Positions 1 to 11,499 of a DNA stretch of 64,000 nucleotides are shown here, piece after piece. The position numbers and the translations under genes are program-made. Numbering within the stretch: position 1 is the stretch's first letter; the number at the start of each line of letters is the position of its first letter. The notes under the pieces were generated by a model. That model did not search any database. It worked only from the letters and a program-made list of their open reading frames with translations, and was not told where the DNA came from. Where the stretch lies: contig NC_080067.1 of the NCBI RefSeq assembly GCF_949987535.1, positions 62,306,405-62,370,404 on the forward strand. The letters are read 5' to 3'. The stretch comes from Balaenoptera acutorostrata. Lineage: Eukaryota > Chordata > Mammalia > Artiodactyla > Balaenopteridae.

Positions 1-454
1 TCTCAGTCCCTTTCTTTTTCTCTTCTTCTTCTGGTACCCCTATAATTCGAATGTTGGAGCGTTTAATGTTGTCCCAGAGGTCCCTGAGACTGTCCTCAGT
101 TCTTTTCATTCTTTTTTCTTTATCCTGCTCTGTAGTAGTTATTTCCACCATTTTATCTTCCAGGTCACTTATCCTTTCTTCTGCCTCAGTTATTCTACTA
201 TTGATCCCATCTAGAGTATTTTTAATTTCATTTATTGTGTTCTTCATCATTGCTTGGTTCCTCTTTAGTTCTTCTACATCCTTGTTAAATGTTTCTTGCA
301 TTTTGTCTGTTCTATTTCCAAGATTTTGGATCATCCTTACTATCATTATTCTGAATTCTTTTTCAGGTAGACTACCTATTTCCTCTTCATTTGTTAAGTC
401 CAGTGTGTTTTGAGCCTGCTCCTTCATCTGCTGTGTGTTTTTCTGTCGTCTCAT
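1..454 (-). CDS. L1 ORF1 protein, N-terminal 151 residues, partial
   Basis: ORF1p is the RNA-binding chaperone of the L1 ribonucleoprotein; it trimerises through a coiled coil and acts in the cytoplasm and during target-primed reverse transcription. The frame opens with ATG at 454-452 (MRRQKNTQQ) and runs without a stop to the window edge. Residues 1-30 are a short basic and acidic leader, followed by LPEKEFRIM at 29-37. Residues about 50-118 are a heptad-like coiled coil (KMQETFNKDVEEL, then NSRITEAEERISDLEDKM). Residues 120-151 (EDSLRDLWDNIK, then NIRIIGVPEEEE) enter the RRM-like domain. The same MRRQ start occurs at 40421 in another L1 here. No lesion is visible in this half, but the C-terminal half and ORF2 are outside the window, so activity cannot be judged. 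Confidence 0.88.
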   Translation of the reverse strand, partial: MRRQKNTQQMKEQAQNTLDLTNEEEIGSLPEKEFRIMIVRMIQNLGNRTDKMQETFNKDVEELKRNQAMMKNTINEIKNTLDGINSRITEAEERISDLEDKMVEITTTEQDKEKRMKRTEDSLRDLWDNIKRSNIRIIGVPEEEEKKKGTE

Positions 455-1638
455 TTTGCCTATCTTACTGTGTTTGGGGTCTCCTTTTCACAGGCTGCAG
501 GTTCGTAGTTCCCGTTGTTTTTGGTATCTGTCCCCAGTGGCTCAGGTTGGTTCAGTGGGTTGTGTAGGCTTCCTGGTGGAGGGAACTAGTGCCTGAGTTC
601 TGGTGGATGAGGCTAGATCTTGTCTTTCTGGTGGGCACGTCCACGTCTGGTGGTGTATTTTGGGGTGTCTGTGGCCTTATTATGATTTTAGGCAGCCTCT
701 CTGCTAATGGATGGGGTTGTGTTCCTGTCTAGCTAGTTGTTTGGCATAGGGTGTCCAGCACTGTAGCTTGCTGGTCGTTGAGTGAAGCTGGGTCTTGATG
801 TTGAGATGGAGATCTCTGGGAGATTTTTGCCGTTTGGTATTACGTGGAGCTGGGAGGTCTCTTGTGGACCAGTGTTCTGAAGTTGGCTCTCCCACCTCAG
901 AGGCACGGCCCTGATGCCTGGCTGGAGCACCAAGAGCCTTTCGTCCACACAGCTCAGAGTAAAAGGGAGAAAAAATAGAAAGAAAGAAAGAAAGAGGCTA
1001 TAATATAGTGAAGTAAAATAAAGCTATTGTAAAGCAAAGCTATACAGACAAAATCTCACCCAGAAGCATATACATATACACTCACAAAAAAAAGGAAAAG
1101 GGGAAAAATTAATATCTCCTGCTCCCAGAGTCCACCTCCTGAATTTGGGATGATTCGTTGTCTATTCAGGTATTCAACAGATGCAGGCACATCAGGTTGT
1201 TTGTGGAGTTTTAATCCGCTGCTTCTGAGGCTGCTGGGAGAGATTTCCCCTTCTCTTCCCTGTTCGCACAGCTCCTGGGGTTCAGCTTTGGATTTGGACC
1301 CGCCTCTGCGTGTAGGTCGCCTGAGGGCGTCTGTTCCCCGCCCAGACAGGACGGGGTTAAAGGAGCAGCTGCTTCGGGGGCTCTGGCTCACCCAGGCCAC
1401 GGGGAGGGAGGGGTACAGAGGAGGCGGGGCGAGCCTGCGGCGTCAGAGGCCGGCGTGATGTTGCACCAGCTCGAGGCGCGCAGTGCGTTCCCCCGGGGAT
1501 GTTGTCCCCGGATCCCGGGACCCTGGCAGTGGCAGGCTGCACAGGCCACCGGGAGGGGCGGTGTGGAGAGTGACCTGTGCTCACACACAGGCTTTTTGGA
1601 GGCGGCAGCAGCAGCCCCAGCGTCTCACGCCCGTCTCT

Positions 1639-2003
1639 GGGGTCCGCGCTGATCGCCGCGGCTCGCGCCCTTCTCTGGAGTTCGTTTAGGCGGCGCTCTG
1701 AATCCCCTCTCCTTGCCCGCCGCGAAACAAAGAGGCAAGAAAAAGTCTCTTGCCTCTTCGGCAGCTGCAGACTTTTTCCCGGACTCACTTCCGGCTACCT
1801 GTGGTGCACTAAACCCTTCAGGCTGTGTTCACGCTGCCAGCCCCAGTCCTCTCCCTGCGATCCGACTGAAGCCGAGCCTCAGCTCCCAGCCCCGCCCGCC
1901 CCGGCGGGTGAGCAGACAAGCCTCTCGGGCTGCTGAGTGCTACTCGGCGCCGAGCCTCTGTGCGGGAATCTCTCCGTTTTTTCCTCTGTGCCCCTGTTGC
2001 TGT
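1639..2003 (-). repeat. L1 5' UTR tandem unit, copy 1 (ORF1-proximal)
   Basis: The block beginning 'ggggtccgcgctgat' on the plus strand at 1639 recurs at 2004, a period of 365 bp. Shared landmarks in the same order include 'aatcccctctcct', 'tctcttgcctcttcggcag', 'cagccccagtcctctccctg' and 'gcagacaagcctctcgg'. The copies differ by scattered substitutions and short indels. Confidence 0.88.
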
Positions 2004-2370
2004 GGGGTCCGCGCTGATAGCTGCGGCTCGCGCCAGTCTCTGAAGTTCTTTTAGGCGGTGCTCTGAATCCCCTCTCCTCGCGCACCAGGAAACACAGAGG
2101 GAAGAAAAAGTCTCTTGCCTCTTCGGCAGCTGCAGACTTTTTCCCCGGACTCCCTCCCGGCTAGCTGTGGTGCGCTAACCCCTTCAGGATGTGTTCACGC
2201 CGCCAGCCCCAGTCCTCTCCCTGCGATCCAACCAAAGCCCGAGCCTCAGCTCCCAGCCCCGCCCGCCCCGGCGGGGAAGCAGACAAGCCTCTCGGGCTGG
2301 TGAGTGCTGCTCGGCGCCGAGCCTCTGTGCGGGAACCTCTCCGCTTTGCCCTCCGCACCCCTGTGGCTGC
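2004..2370 (-). repeat. L1 5' UTR tandem unit, copy 2 (ORF1-distal)
   Basis: Second copy of the 365 bp unit, ending near 2370 where the similarity stops. It lies directly next to copy 1. Together they form a two-monomer promoter array, structurally like the monomer arrays of rodent L1 5' UTRs but with a different unit length. Confidence 0.88.
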
Positions 2371-2683
2371 GCTCTCCTCCGTGGCTCCAAAGCTTCCCCC
2401 CTCCGCCACCCGCAGTCTCCGCCCGCGAAGGGGCTTCCTAGTGCGTGGAAACCTTTCCTCCTTCACAGCTCCCTCCCACTGGTGCAGGTGCCATCCCTAT
2501 TCTTTTGTCTCTGTTATTTCTTTTTTCTTTTGCCCTACCCAAGTACGGGGGGAGTTTCTTGCCTTTTTGGAGGTCGGACGTTTTCTGCCAGCGTTCAGTG
2601 GGTGTTCTGTAGGAGCAGTTCCACGTGTAGATGTATTTCTACTGTATCTGTGGGAAGGAAGGTGATCTCCGCGTCTTACTCTT

Positions 2684-2693
2684 CCGCCATCTT
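2684..2693 (-). promoter_or_regulatory. YY1-like site at an L1 5' end
   Basis: The plus strand reads ccgccatctt, so the L1 sense strand reads AAGATGGCGG about 10 bases inside the presumed 5' terminus. A YY1 site at this position is known to fix the start of transcription in human L1; a role here is inferred. Confidence 0.55.
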
Positions 2694-2700
2694 CTCCCTC

Positions 2701-2843
2701 GGGTAGGCGCTCAGTACTTCCAGTCGCTCCCCTTCTGCCAGCAGCGCTCCAGGGCCCGGAGAACAAACGGCCAAGGTTTTGATGTGAGCCCGGGAAGCCT
2801 TTCTCGTCTGAGCGGCCAAGGCCTTGGGGCCCCCCGGGATCTA
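2701..2843. other. GC-rich tract next to the L1 5' end, origin unknown
   Basis: About 140 bp with many CpGs (gcgctc, cagtcgc, agcagcgc, aacggcc, cccggg) continue outward from the canonical L1 5' end. They stop sharply near 2843, where ordinary AT-rich DNA begins. The tract could be extra 5' sequence carried with the L1, an older UTR extension, or a pre-existing GC-rich patch. Confidence 0.5.
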
Positions 2844-5800
2844 GAACAGTATTTTTCAAGCACTTCCTAGATATTAATATATACCCATGTACCAATGTCT
2901 TATACATGCCTTTCAGAATATGATGTCTAAGAAAGAAGCAACTTTGCCTAGCAGAGTGTTTTTGATGTTTCTTCTCATTCCGCTGCTAGGATCTGAAAGA
3001 TGGAGTTCTAATCAGGAAAGGGGGGAAGTGGTAATGAAAAAATGTTGAATGCCTACTGTGGCAGGGTCTGTTGTTAGTCCACAAAAAGGTTTTGTTTTCT
3101 GGAATGGCCTCTGTTGGTGAGACAAGGGCTGTATTTGGTAGCCCTCCTTGTATCCAAGAATAAGCAGATGTTGATTCTCAGCAGAAGAATGTGAACAAAA
3201 GTGATATGTGCTACCTCCAGTCCAAGACTTCTAAAAAGAAGATAAGGCTTCTCTGCTGTCTTCTTTTCCCTAGACCAGAGTGCAGGGGATTCCAAGACCC
3301 TAAGATAGTATAGCTGCAAGGTGGAAGAAGCAAAGTTCCCAAATCACACGGAGTGAAAAGCAGCCTCTTTAACAGGAACTTGCCTTGGACTGTGAGGACT
3401 TAGTTAAGATCCTGAAGTTTTACCGATTATAAAACCAGTGACCTCCGTGACTCCAATAACTTGACCACGTGCACACATCGAGGAAAAGAAAAGCGGGGGA
3501 GGGGACTAGGATTTTGACCCAGATTTGCCTAGCTCCAAAATCGAGACACTACCAATCCACCCCGTATGTCCCTGTAAGTCGTAACATAAATGTTTCACAA
3601 GTGTAATGCACTTTAAAGGTAAATAAGTCCAAACTTGCTAACTTTATAAAAGAAAACTGTGGTAAGTGATTTAGCTAAGGTCACATAGGTCTATAAGTAA
3701 CACATTTGGGAAAGTAGATCCAATATTCTTTTCGCTATAACATAATATAGAAGTGAGCAATATTTATTAAAATAATGCTCAACTCATACGTCAGCTAATG
3801 CAAGGAACCAATTCTCATTCTATTTAGAGTTTATCCTTTACTTCATTACAAACATTTTGCCGTTGTTCACTCGTCTAGGACGGGAGGAGTTGTATATATA
3901 TACTTTCTCTGTTTGTTTATCTTGTGTCTTCTGTTTTCTATATTTGGATATCTTCCACTCATTTGAATCCGTTACTTTTTGCCATTAAGTTTTCAGAATG
4001 CATAAATGTGGTAGAGTAAAAACAAAGCTCTTCAACACAGAATCATAAATTGTAGGCAATAGGAAAAAGTTTATGGTTCTTATAAACTTCTTATTTTACA
4101 GATAAGGAAACTGAAGCTTAAGAGATTTGAAATAATTTTTCCAAATGTATAAAACTAATTATTAACAAATCTGAAACTATATCACAAATAATATCTGCCC
4201 TTTTTTCCACTTTACGGTCTCAAGTGAAAAATAAAATACTAATTTTAGAACTTTTTTGATAACATAAATACACTAAAGTCAAAATCAAGAAATTATAGAA
4301 ATTGGGAGAAATAATAGGGCAGTGCTTGTCAATTTAGATATTCTTCATGATAAAGAGGAAGCCATAGTAATCAAAGAAAGTATGAGAAAAATTATGTAAA
4401 ATTGGCATTAATATTTACTAATAAATGTTTAGTATAAAACTAGTTCCATTACTAACATTAAATAACACTATCTCTATTACGTTCATGATTCTGTTGTGCT
4501 TAAAGAATTTTCAAAGCTACTAAAAGAAGACTTTGTTCTATCTACTAGAAGTATGAGCCTCATTATTTTTTTCTTTTTCCTCACACAATTCCCATGAAGT
4601 ATCATCAAAACACACTGTGTTGGAAAGAACGAAACCTCCCACAAGACTCTTGCTCATTGTGCAATTACCAAAAAAAGTGGTAGAATCTATGTGCAACATT
4701 TGTTTCCAATTTCAAGTTAAGGAACCAGGATGTGAAGTCATAAATCATGAGTCTCCGTAACCATCTTGCTGGATGCGCACCAGCAGGACGAGTCCTGGAG
4801 TGCTCAATTAGCCCAAAGCTTCGGCTGCTTGGGATTCACATGGTTACCCAACAGTGGGTATTTGATGGGAAAAGAGGCTTTCCAGAGGCTTCTGAAAACG
4901 CCACTGCTAAAACACCAAGGATATAATAAATGCACGTATTGGTCTTCCAGACTGAAAATAAGCAGTTATTTCATCCTATTATTGAAAGTCTGACAGATAA
5001 CAAAGAAACAGGCAACCACAAGAGTTCTGTGATTGGGCATGGAAAATTGGAATAGGAGAGATGAGAAAGATTTCAAGACAAAAAGGGGACTGAACTATAA
5101 AATTGCCTATGACAATTAGGCATATCTTTCTTTTCAGCTCACTGAGTTTGGTGGACCTAAAAGCGCATGTTGAAAGGCACTGTTTTTGGTGTGTTTTGTT
5201 TAAGAAATAGAGAAACTAAGTACAAAAAGGTATAAGAGCAGATATAATTAAGGCTATGAAGAGTCCAATTAAACCGGAACGCAGAATCTTCAATGAAACC
5301 AAGCTCTAACTTTATAAGGCTGGAATTTGATAATTTAGTAGGGGAAAACATAGCCAAAATACCAGGGTCAAATTTGGTTGTGATCTGTGTTGCAAAACGT
5401 GAGGATCCATTATCTAACTTTACTTTTCGTTGTACTGTATTTATGAAGAAGAAAGTTATTTTTCAGTCATAGCTGAAGCTAGAAACTTCCAACTTGGAAC
5501 TCAGAGAGCACTTAGCTGCACCACCTTCCCAAAAGGACAAAGATTTTGGGTAGAAACAGGGCACCGCAGAATGTTCAGTAGTTACTGCTCTGGAAGAGTC
5601 AATCAGGAAAACTTGTGTTATCGCATTCTCTCATTTTTAGTTTCCTGGATTCAGGTACTTTCCTAAGGTAGGCTCTTCTGCTACTCTATATCTCTACCAT
5701 GCAACACTTTTAATATCTTCTTAATACAGCTGTTTATCTTAAGGAGCTACAGAGTCTGAGGGTCCCAATCTCTACTTTCACAGATATCCCTCCTCTAATA

Positions 5801-7240
5801 TTCAAGTTATAAATTACTTCCATCTAACTCACATATAGTAGATTTTTTTAAGAAAGGGAGGAGATTTGAAACTTCAAGACCATTAGGGCATTTAGAAATT
5901 TGAGTACACTGCCAGTGACTATAAAAGGAGCAGATGTAAGGGTTCCCAAAACTTCAGAAACAATGTCTTGCCTATAAACAGAGCAATAAAAAGTGGTCTA
6001 CCCAGATGTTTGGCTCCCAATGGCCATTTCAACACTTTGTGTTAAGTCATTGTTGGCTAACTACATAGCCACAGAGCAGGCCTGACTAATCACCTGATTC
6101 TGACAGCGAGTAGGAATGGCAAAGGGAAAGCACCTGCAAGTTATCAGTAAGCTCTTGCCTCCATTAATTAGACATCTTTCTCTTTCAATAAAGACTAAAA
6201 ATAAAAACGAAAAAAATTCTGGCCTCCTCAGCTGTGTTACACACCACACCCATTGGGAAAAAGATGGAAAAAAAATGTAGAAAAATATATCCAACATATC
6301 AATGTGATCATGAAATAATGTAATGGGAGTTGGATACTTTTACAAGTATAATTGTCCTTATGAGATGTGATTCCATGAATTGGAGAATAGAAAGTGACTG
6401 CCATTATCTTGCTAAATGCTTTGGTTAATACAACAGGATGCTTACTTTCATCTGAGCATCACGGATTGTTTTGCTGCAACATGACGCTGGAACACAGATG
6501 TCAGGCAAATTATGCCTTTAGATCTGGCCCAAGCCTTTCTAAGTTCCATGGAAATGTGGGCTGATTTTTCATTCCAAATTGGCTAGAGCAAAGCAGGGAG
6601 GATTCTGAAGGAGGCATCTTTGCAAGAAGAGTGTCTCTCACGATTTAATTTCCATAGCAATTTAAGGAAAGCTTCTGGGGGCGGGGACAGGCAGTGAGTT
6701 GGTAGAATAATTGCTCAGATTTGACAGGATGTGAGAAAGCTGAAACACACAGCTTCATGTGCATAATATTAACCTCCACGCATTTCCAAAATGGCCTCTT
6801 TATTTTCAAATATATTCTCAACATCTGTGAATAGTTACTCTGAAGTTGAGTGGCATCATGACAGGTCAGAAAACGCCACAGGGCATAACAACATATATTT
6901 TTCATACCTAATCTAAAGTTCCTTGTAACATCAAGTAAGGTGGTTTTAAAATACATACTGACATCTCTCAAAGATTATAAATTTGTGGTTACTTCTGCCT
7001 TCTGTTTTATTAGAAATTCAAGGTGACAATAGTCAAAATAAAATCAGACTATGGCTATACACTAAGATGAATTTTTTCTTACATTGAAACATGGAATTCA
7101 GACATCTTAAAAATGGTGAGAATTTGGTTGTTAGAATTTAGCCTTTATAAGATAGTCTTTGTCTGTCAACATGGCTGTATGTGTTACACAGAAAATATGA
7201 AGTAGAAAATATTTCAAATAATAAACATGAGGCTGGGTGA
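2844..7240. other. Mostly unique non-coding DNA
   Basis: AT-rich sequence with no recognisable gene. Short open frames on both strands lack family resemblance and have no splice context. A weak MIR-like core lies at 4080-4150 (a 'gataaggaaactgaagc' segment). Nothing else was assigned. Confidence 0.5.
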
Positions 7241-7249
7241 AAAAGGGAC

Positions 7250-7490
7250 TAAAGTGTTATCTTTCAAATCAGATGCACAGGGGTGTTGATCCCAGTTCTG
7301 CCATTCATCAACAATGAGAACTGGGTGAATCACTTTGCCTCCTGGGATTTCATTTCTTCATCTGGAACAGCAGTAATAATATCACCTTATAGGATTACCA
7401 TGAAACTCAGCAACAACGTAAGTGAGGCTTTTCTCACAGGACTAGATTATTGAATGCACTTGATAAATGCTTCCTATTATGTATTATCAT
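7250..7490 (+). repeat. MIR SINE relic
   Basis: An ordered MIR layout is visible in the plus orientation: 'cagttctgccattcatc', then 'gggtgaatcactttgcctc', 'tttcttcatctg', 'taggattaccatgaaa' and 'cttgataaatgcttcc'. It is heavily diverged, as expected for this ancient tRNA-derived SINE. Confidence 0.75.
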
Positions 7491-7765
7491 CTATAAAGAA
7501 CCATATACTTGTTTTTCGTTCTGCCTATCTTGTACAGCTTGGAAAAAACATTACAATTTATTAAGTGGATCAATTTGTGATTTCTATTTTTTCTATCATA
7601 AAAAAATGGTCAACTTGAGGTGAAATAATGTTGACCAAATTACAATTCTTAAGTTAATAATGTAACATATTTGCTGATTCACTAGCTCTTTGTGTGCTAT
7701 AAACACAACCTGAATCTTTCTGAGACCAATAGCTTGAAACCTAAATTCAAAATTAGATAAAAAGG

Positions 7766-7781
7766 TATTTTGCTCATTATT
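7766..7781. repeat. Target-site duplication, left copy
   Basis: tattttgctcattatt, identical to 8081-8096, flanking the SINE between them. The perfect 16 bp match indicates a fairly recent insertion. Confidence 0.93.
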
Positions 7782-8080
7782 TTTTTTTAATAAATTTATT
7801 TTTATTTATTTATTTTTGGCTGCGTTGGGTCTTCGTTGCTGTGTGCAGGCTTTCTCTAGTTGTGGTGAGCAGGGGTTACTCTTTGTTGCGGTGAGTGGGC
7901 TTCTCATTGTGGGGGCTTCTTGCGTTACGGAGCACGGGCTCTAGGCGCCCGGGCTCAGTAGTTGTGGCGCACGGGCTTACTTGCTCCGCGGCATGTGGGA
8001 CCTTCCCAGACTAGGGCTCGAACCCATGTCCCCTGCACTGGCAGGCAGATTCTTAACCACTGCGCTACCAGGGAAGTCCC
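7782..8080 (-). mobile_element. CHR-type tRNA-derived SINE
   Basis: On the plus strand the element runs from a T/TTTA-rich tail at 7782-7815, through 'ggctgcgttgggtcttcg', to 'accagggaagtccc' at the head (8080), so it lies on the minus strand. The tRNA-related B-box region is readable near 8020-8030 ('gggctcgaacccatg'). It is non-coding and depends on L1 proteins for mobility. Its perfect target duplication dates it as one of the younger insertions here. Confidence 0.93.
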
Positions 8081-8096
8081 TATTTTGCTCATTATT
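8081..8096. repeat. Target-site duplication, right copy
   Basis: Identical 16 bp partner of 7766-7781. Confidence 0.93.
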
Positions 8097-8214
8097 AAAT
8101 GAACATTGATTGAATAAATCAAAAGACCTTTAAAAAACAGATTCAAGGAAACAGGCTTTAACGAAATAAAATTTTAGGTGAATGACTTAATTTTTGGAAG
8201 AAAATAAAGCTCAA

Positions 8215-8745
8215 CTTGGATCACTCTACTCCTCTGGTTTAAATGGCTATAGGACTCTCCATTGCATATGGAAAAATTTGTCCAAATTCTTACCGGGACA
8301 TTCAAGTCTGCCCATAAATTTGTCCCATTGGGCTTCCTACCTCTATTCCTCACAAATCGTTCATATACACCAATGTCACTCAAAATGAGCTTTTCACTTT
8401 ATACACATCTTAATTTAACACCTCTGTCGATGTGATAATTGTGTTTAACTTTTCCATAATCTCCTTTCCCATTATCATGCCATATCCACATGTTTGAACC
8501 ATACAAATTTCTACAATACCAGTAGAAATATCACCCTTCCCACAATCCCATACTAAATTCATATCCTTTCTCTGAACTCTTTATAGAGTTCCCTGTATCT
8601 CTCTTATGATGTATCGTGATTAGAGATTATACATTTTTTCGTGTGTTATTTTGTTTATTTATGTGTCTGTCTGCTAAATTATGTCTTTCTACTAAATTAC
8701 TCTTTCAGAGCAGGAACTGTATGACTGATCTTGATGTGAAGAGGT
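8215..8745 (+). repeat. L2 LINE-like relic
   Basis: The order of segments resembles the L2 3' region in the sense direction: 'ggactctccattgcat', a pyrimidine-rich middle, and 'cagagcaggaactgtatga' near the end. Divergence is large, so the family call is by pattern only. Confidence 0.5.
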
Positions 8746-8805
8746 ATTGTTATTTTCATTACCATATAGAGCTCCTGGTTTAAAAAATGTTTTATTACAG
8801 AAGAA

Positions 8806-8840
8806 TGAATGAATAAATGAATGAACAAATGAATGAATAA
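8806..8840. repeat. GAAT-type simple repeat
   Basis: Imperfect tetranucleotide run of gaat, aaat and gaac units. Confidence 0.8.
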
Positions 8841-8970
8841 AAATGAGTGTATAAATACCAAAAAATTATTAGAATAGAGCCAAAAGAAAACAGAATTTAA
8901 ATATATATATAATACTAACAACATTTACCTGGTTGTTTCATTCCCCAGTATGTACCCTTTTGTTCTGTTT

Positions 8971-8984
8971 GAATGGTGGAAATT
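8971..8984. repeat. Target-site duplication of the 6.2 kb L1, left copy
   Basis: gaatggtggaaatt matches gaagggtggaaatt at 15235-15248 in 13 of 14 positions and abuts the T-rich (antisense poly-A) end of the L1. Confidence 0.85.
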
Positions 8985-9215
8985 TTCTTTTTAACTTGTT
9001 TTAAAAAATTTTATTTTATTATTATTATTTTTATACAGCAGGTTCTTATTAGTTACATATTTTATACATATTAAGGTATATATGTCAATCCCAATCTCCC
9101 AGTTCATCACACCACCATGACCCCACCCCCACTTTCTCCCCATGGTGTCCATACGTTTGTTCTCTATATCTGTCTCTATTTCTGTCTTGCAAACCGGTTC
9201 ATCTGTATCATTTTT
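8985..9215 (-). other. L1 3' UTR and poly-A remnant
   Basis: Non-coding end of the 6.2 kb L1. On the plus strand it begins with a T-rich run and contains 'cagcaggttcttatta' and 'ccagttcatcacaccacc', the reverse complement of a common eutherian L1 3' end. It differs from the 3' ends at 35.0 and 57.7 kb, so at least two L1 lineages contributed here. Confidence 0.8.
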
Positions 9216-11182
9216 CTAGATTCCACATATATGCGTTAATATGTGATATTTGTTTTTCTCTTTCTGACTTACTTCACTCTGTATGACAGTCTCTAGGTCC
9301 ACCCACATCTCAACAAATGACCCAATTTCGTTCCTTTTTATGGCTGAGCAATATTCCATTGTATATATGTACCACCTCTTCTTTACCCATTCGTCTGTTG
9401 ATAGGCATTAAGGTTGCTTCCATGTCCTGACTATTGTAAATAGTGCTGCAATGAACATTGGGGTGCATGTGTCTTTTTGAGTTATGGATTTCTCTGGGTA
9501 TATGCCCAGTAGTGGGATTGCTGGGTCATATGGTAATTCTATTCTTAGTTTTTTAAGGAACTTCCATACTGTCTCCATAGTGGCTGTATCAATTTACATT
9601 CCCACCAACAGTGCAAGAGGGTTCCCTTTCCTCCACACCCTCTCCAGAATTGGTTGTTTGTAGATTTTCTGATGATGCCCATTCTAACTGGTGTGAGGTG
9701 ATACCTCATTGTAGTTTTGATTTGCATTTCTCTAATAATTAGTGATGTTGAGCAGCTTTTCATGTGCCTCTTGGCCATCTGTATGTCTCCTGTGGAGAAA
9801 TGTCTATTTAGGTTTTCTGCCCATTTTTTATTGGGTGGTTTGTTTTTTTCAGTATTGAGCTGCATGAGCTGTTTACATATTTTGGAGATTAATCCTTTGT
9901 CCGTTGATTCGCTGGCAAAATATTTTCTCCCATTTTGAGGGTTGTCTTTTCACCTTGTTTATAGTTTCCTTTGCTGTGCAAAAGTTTTAAGTTTCATTAG
10001 GTCCCATTTGTTTATTTTTGTTTTTATTTCCATTACTCTAGGAGGTGGGTCAAAAAGATCTTGCTGTGATTTATGTCATAGAATGTTCTTCCTATGTTTT
10101 CCTCCAAGAGTTTTATAGTGTCCAACCTTACATTTAGTTTCATAATCCATTTTGAGTTTATTTTTGTGTATGCTGTTAGGGAGTGTTCTAATTTCATTCT
10201 TTTACATGTAGCTGTCCAGTTTTCCCAGCACCACTTATTGAAGAGACAGTCTTTTCTCCATTGTATATCCTTGCCTCCTTTGTCATAGATTAGTTGACCA
10301 TAGGTGTGTGAGTTTATCTCTGGGCTTTCTATCCTGTTCCATTGATCTATATTTCTGTTTTTGTGCCAGTACCATATTGTCTTGATTACTATAGCTTTGT
10401 AGTATAGTCTGAAGTCAGGGAGTCTGATTCCTCTAGCTCCGTTTTCTTCCCTCAAGATTGCTTTGGTTATTCGGGGTCTTTTGTGTCTCCATACAAATTT
10501 TAAGATTTTTTCTTCTAGTTCTGTAAAAAATGCCATTGGTAATTTGATAGGGATTGCATTGAATGTGTAGGTTGCTTGGGTAGTATAGTCATTTACACAA
10601 TGTTGATTCTACCAATCCAAGAACATGGTATATCTCTCCATCTGTTTGTATCATCTTTAATTTCTTTAATCAGAAATTTCTTTATAGTTTTCTGAGTATA
10701 GGTCTTTTACCACCTTAAGTAGGTTTATTCCTAGGTATTTTATTCTTTTTGTTGCAATGGTCAATGGAATTGTTTCCTTAATTTCTCTTTCTGATCTTTC
10801 ATTGTTAGTGTATAGGAATGCAAGAGATTTCTGTGCATTAATTTTGTATCCTGCAAATTTACCAAATTCATTGATTAGCTCTAGTAGTTTTCTGGTGGCA
10901 TCTTTAGGATGATCTATGGATAGTGTCATGTCATCTGCAAACAGTGACAGTTTTACTTCCTCTTTTCCAATTTGTATTCCTTTTATTTCTTTTTCTTCTG
11001 ATTGCCATGGCTAGGACTTCAAAACCTATGTTGAATAATAGTGGCAAGGGTGGACATCTTTGTCTTGTTCCTGATCTTAGCGGATATGCTTTCTGTTTTT
11101 CACCATTGAGAACGATGTTTGCTGTGGGTCTGTCGTATATGGCCTTTATTATGTTGAGGTAGGTTCCCTCTATGCCCACTTT

Positions 11183-11195
11183 CTGGAGAGTTTTT
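11183..11195. repeat. Target-site duplication of the nested SINE, left copy
   Basis: ctggagagttttt, repeated at 11500-11512; both copies derive from L1 ORF2 sequence. Confidence 0.88.
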
Positions 11196-11499
11196 TTTTT
11201 TTTTAACTTTTTTTTGGGGGGGGTTTATTTATTTATGGCTGTGTTGGGTCTTCGTTTCTGTGCGAGGGCTTCCTCCAGTTGTGGCAAGTGGGGGCCACTC
11301 TTCATCGCGGTGCACGGGCCTCTCACCGTCATGGCCTCTCTTGTTGCGGAGCACAGGCTCCAGACGCGCAGGCTCAGTAAATTGTGGCTCATGGGCCTAG
11401 TTGCTCCACGGCATGTGGGATCTTCCCAGACCAGGGCTTGAACCCGTGTCCCCTGCATTGGCAGGCAGACTCTCAACCACTGCACCACCAGGGAAGCCC
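11196..11499 (-). mobile_element. CHR-type SINE nested in L1 ORF2
   Basis: T- and G-rich tail remnant on the left, 'tgttgggtcttcgtttct', a B-box-like 'gggcttgaacccgtg' and the head 'ccaccagggaagcccc' on the right show minus orientation. The 13 bp duplication of ORF2 sequence on both sides proves it landed in an already inserted L1. The tail contains a run of eight or more G next to the T run, which is odd for a poly-A-derived tail. Confidence 0.93.

Larger units (their letters stand above)
1..2700 (-). mobile_element. L1 retrotransposon, 5' portion, cut by the window edge
   Basis: Read on the minus strand, this is the head of an L1: a 5' UTR from about 2700 down to 455, then ORF1 from 454 to the window edge. 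The 5' terminus is placed near 2700, where an AAGATGG motif follows a short purine run, as at other mammalian L1 heads. The 3' part lies outside the window, so neither the poly-A tail nor the target-site duplication can be checked. The uninterrupted ORF1 and CpG-rich UTR suggest a fairly young subfamily. The 2.25 kb UTR is about 2.5 times that of the other long L1 in this window. Confidence 0.9.
455..2700 (-). promoter_or_regulatory. Long L1 5' UTR with internal promoter and CpG-rich core
   Basis: This non-coding interval separates the L1 5' end from ORF1. It is GC- and CpG-rich between about 1240 and 2460, more AT-rich near ORF1, and carries a GAAA run near 975-995. L1 5' UTRs are known to carry an internal RNA polymerase II promoter, which this one presumably did. 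CpG density is still high, so the copy may be recent or may have escaped much germline methylation decay. Confidence 0.75.

Noticed and set aside
1150..2907. A cluster of overlapping open frames that could pass for a small gene with a CpG island promoter.
   Set aside because: The region is the CpG-rich L1 5' UTR and its upstream tract. The frames follow base composition and the 365 bp repeat.
8806..8840. Short regularly spaced repeats that might suggest an array.
   Set aside because: It is a degenerate tetranucleotide microsatellite with no unique spacers.
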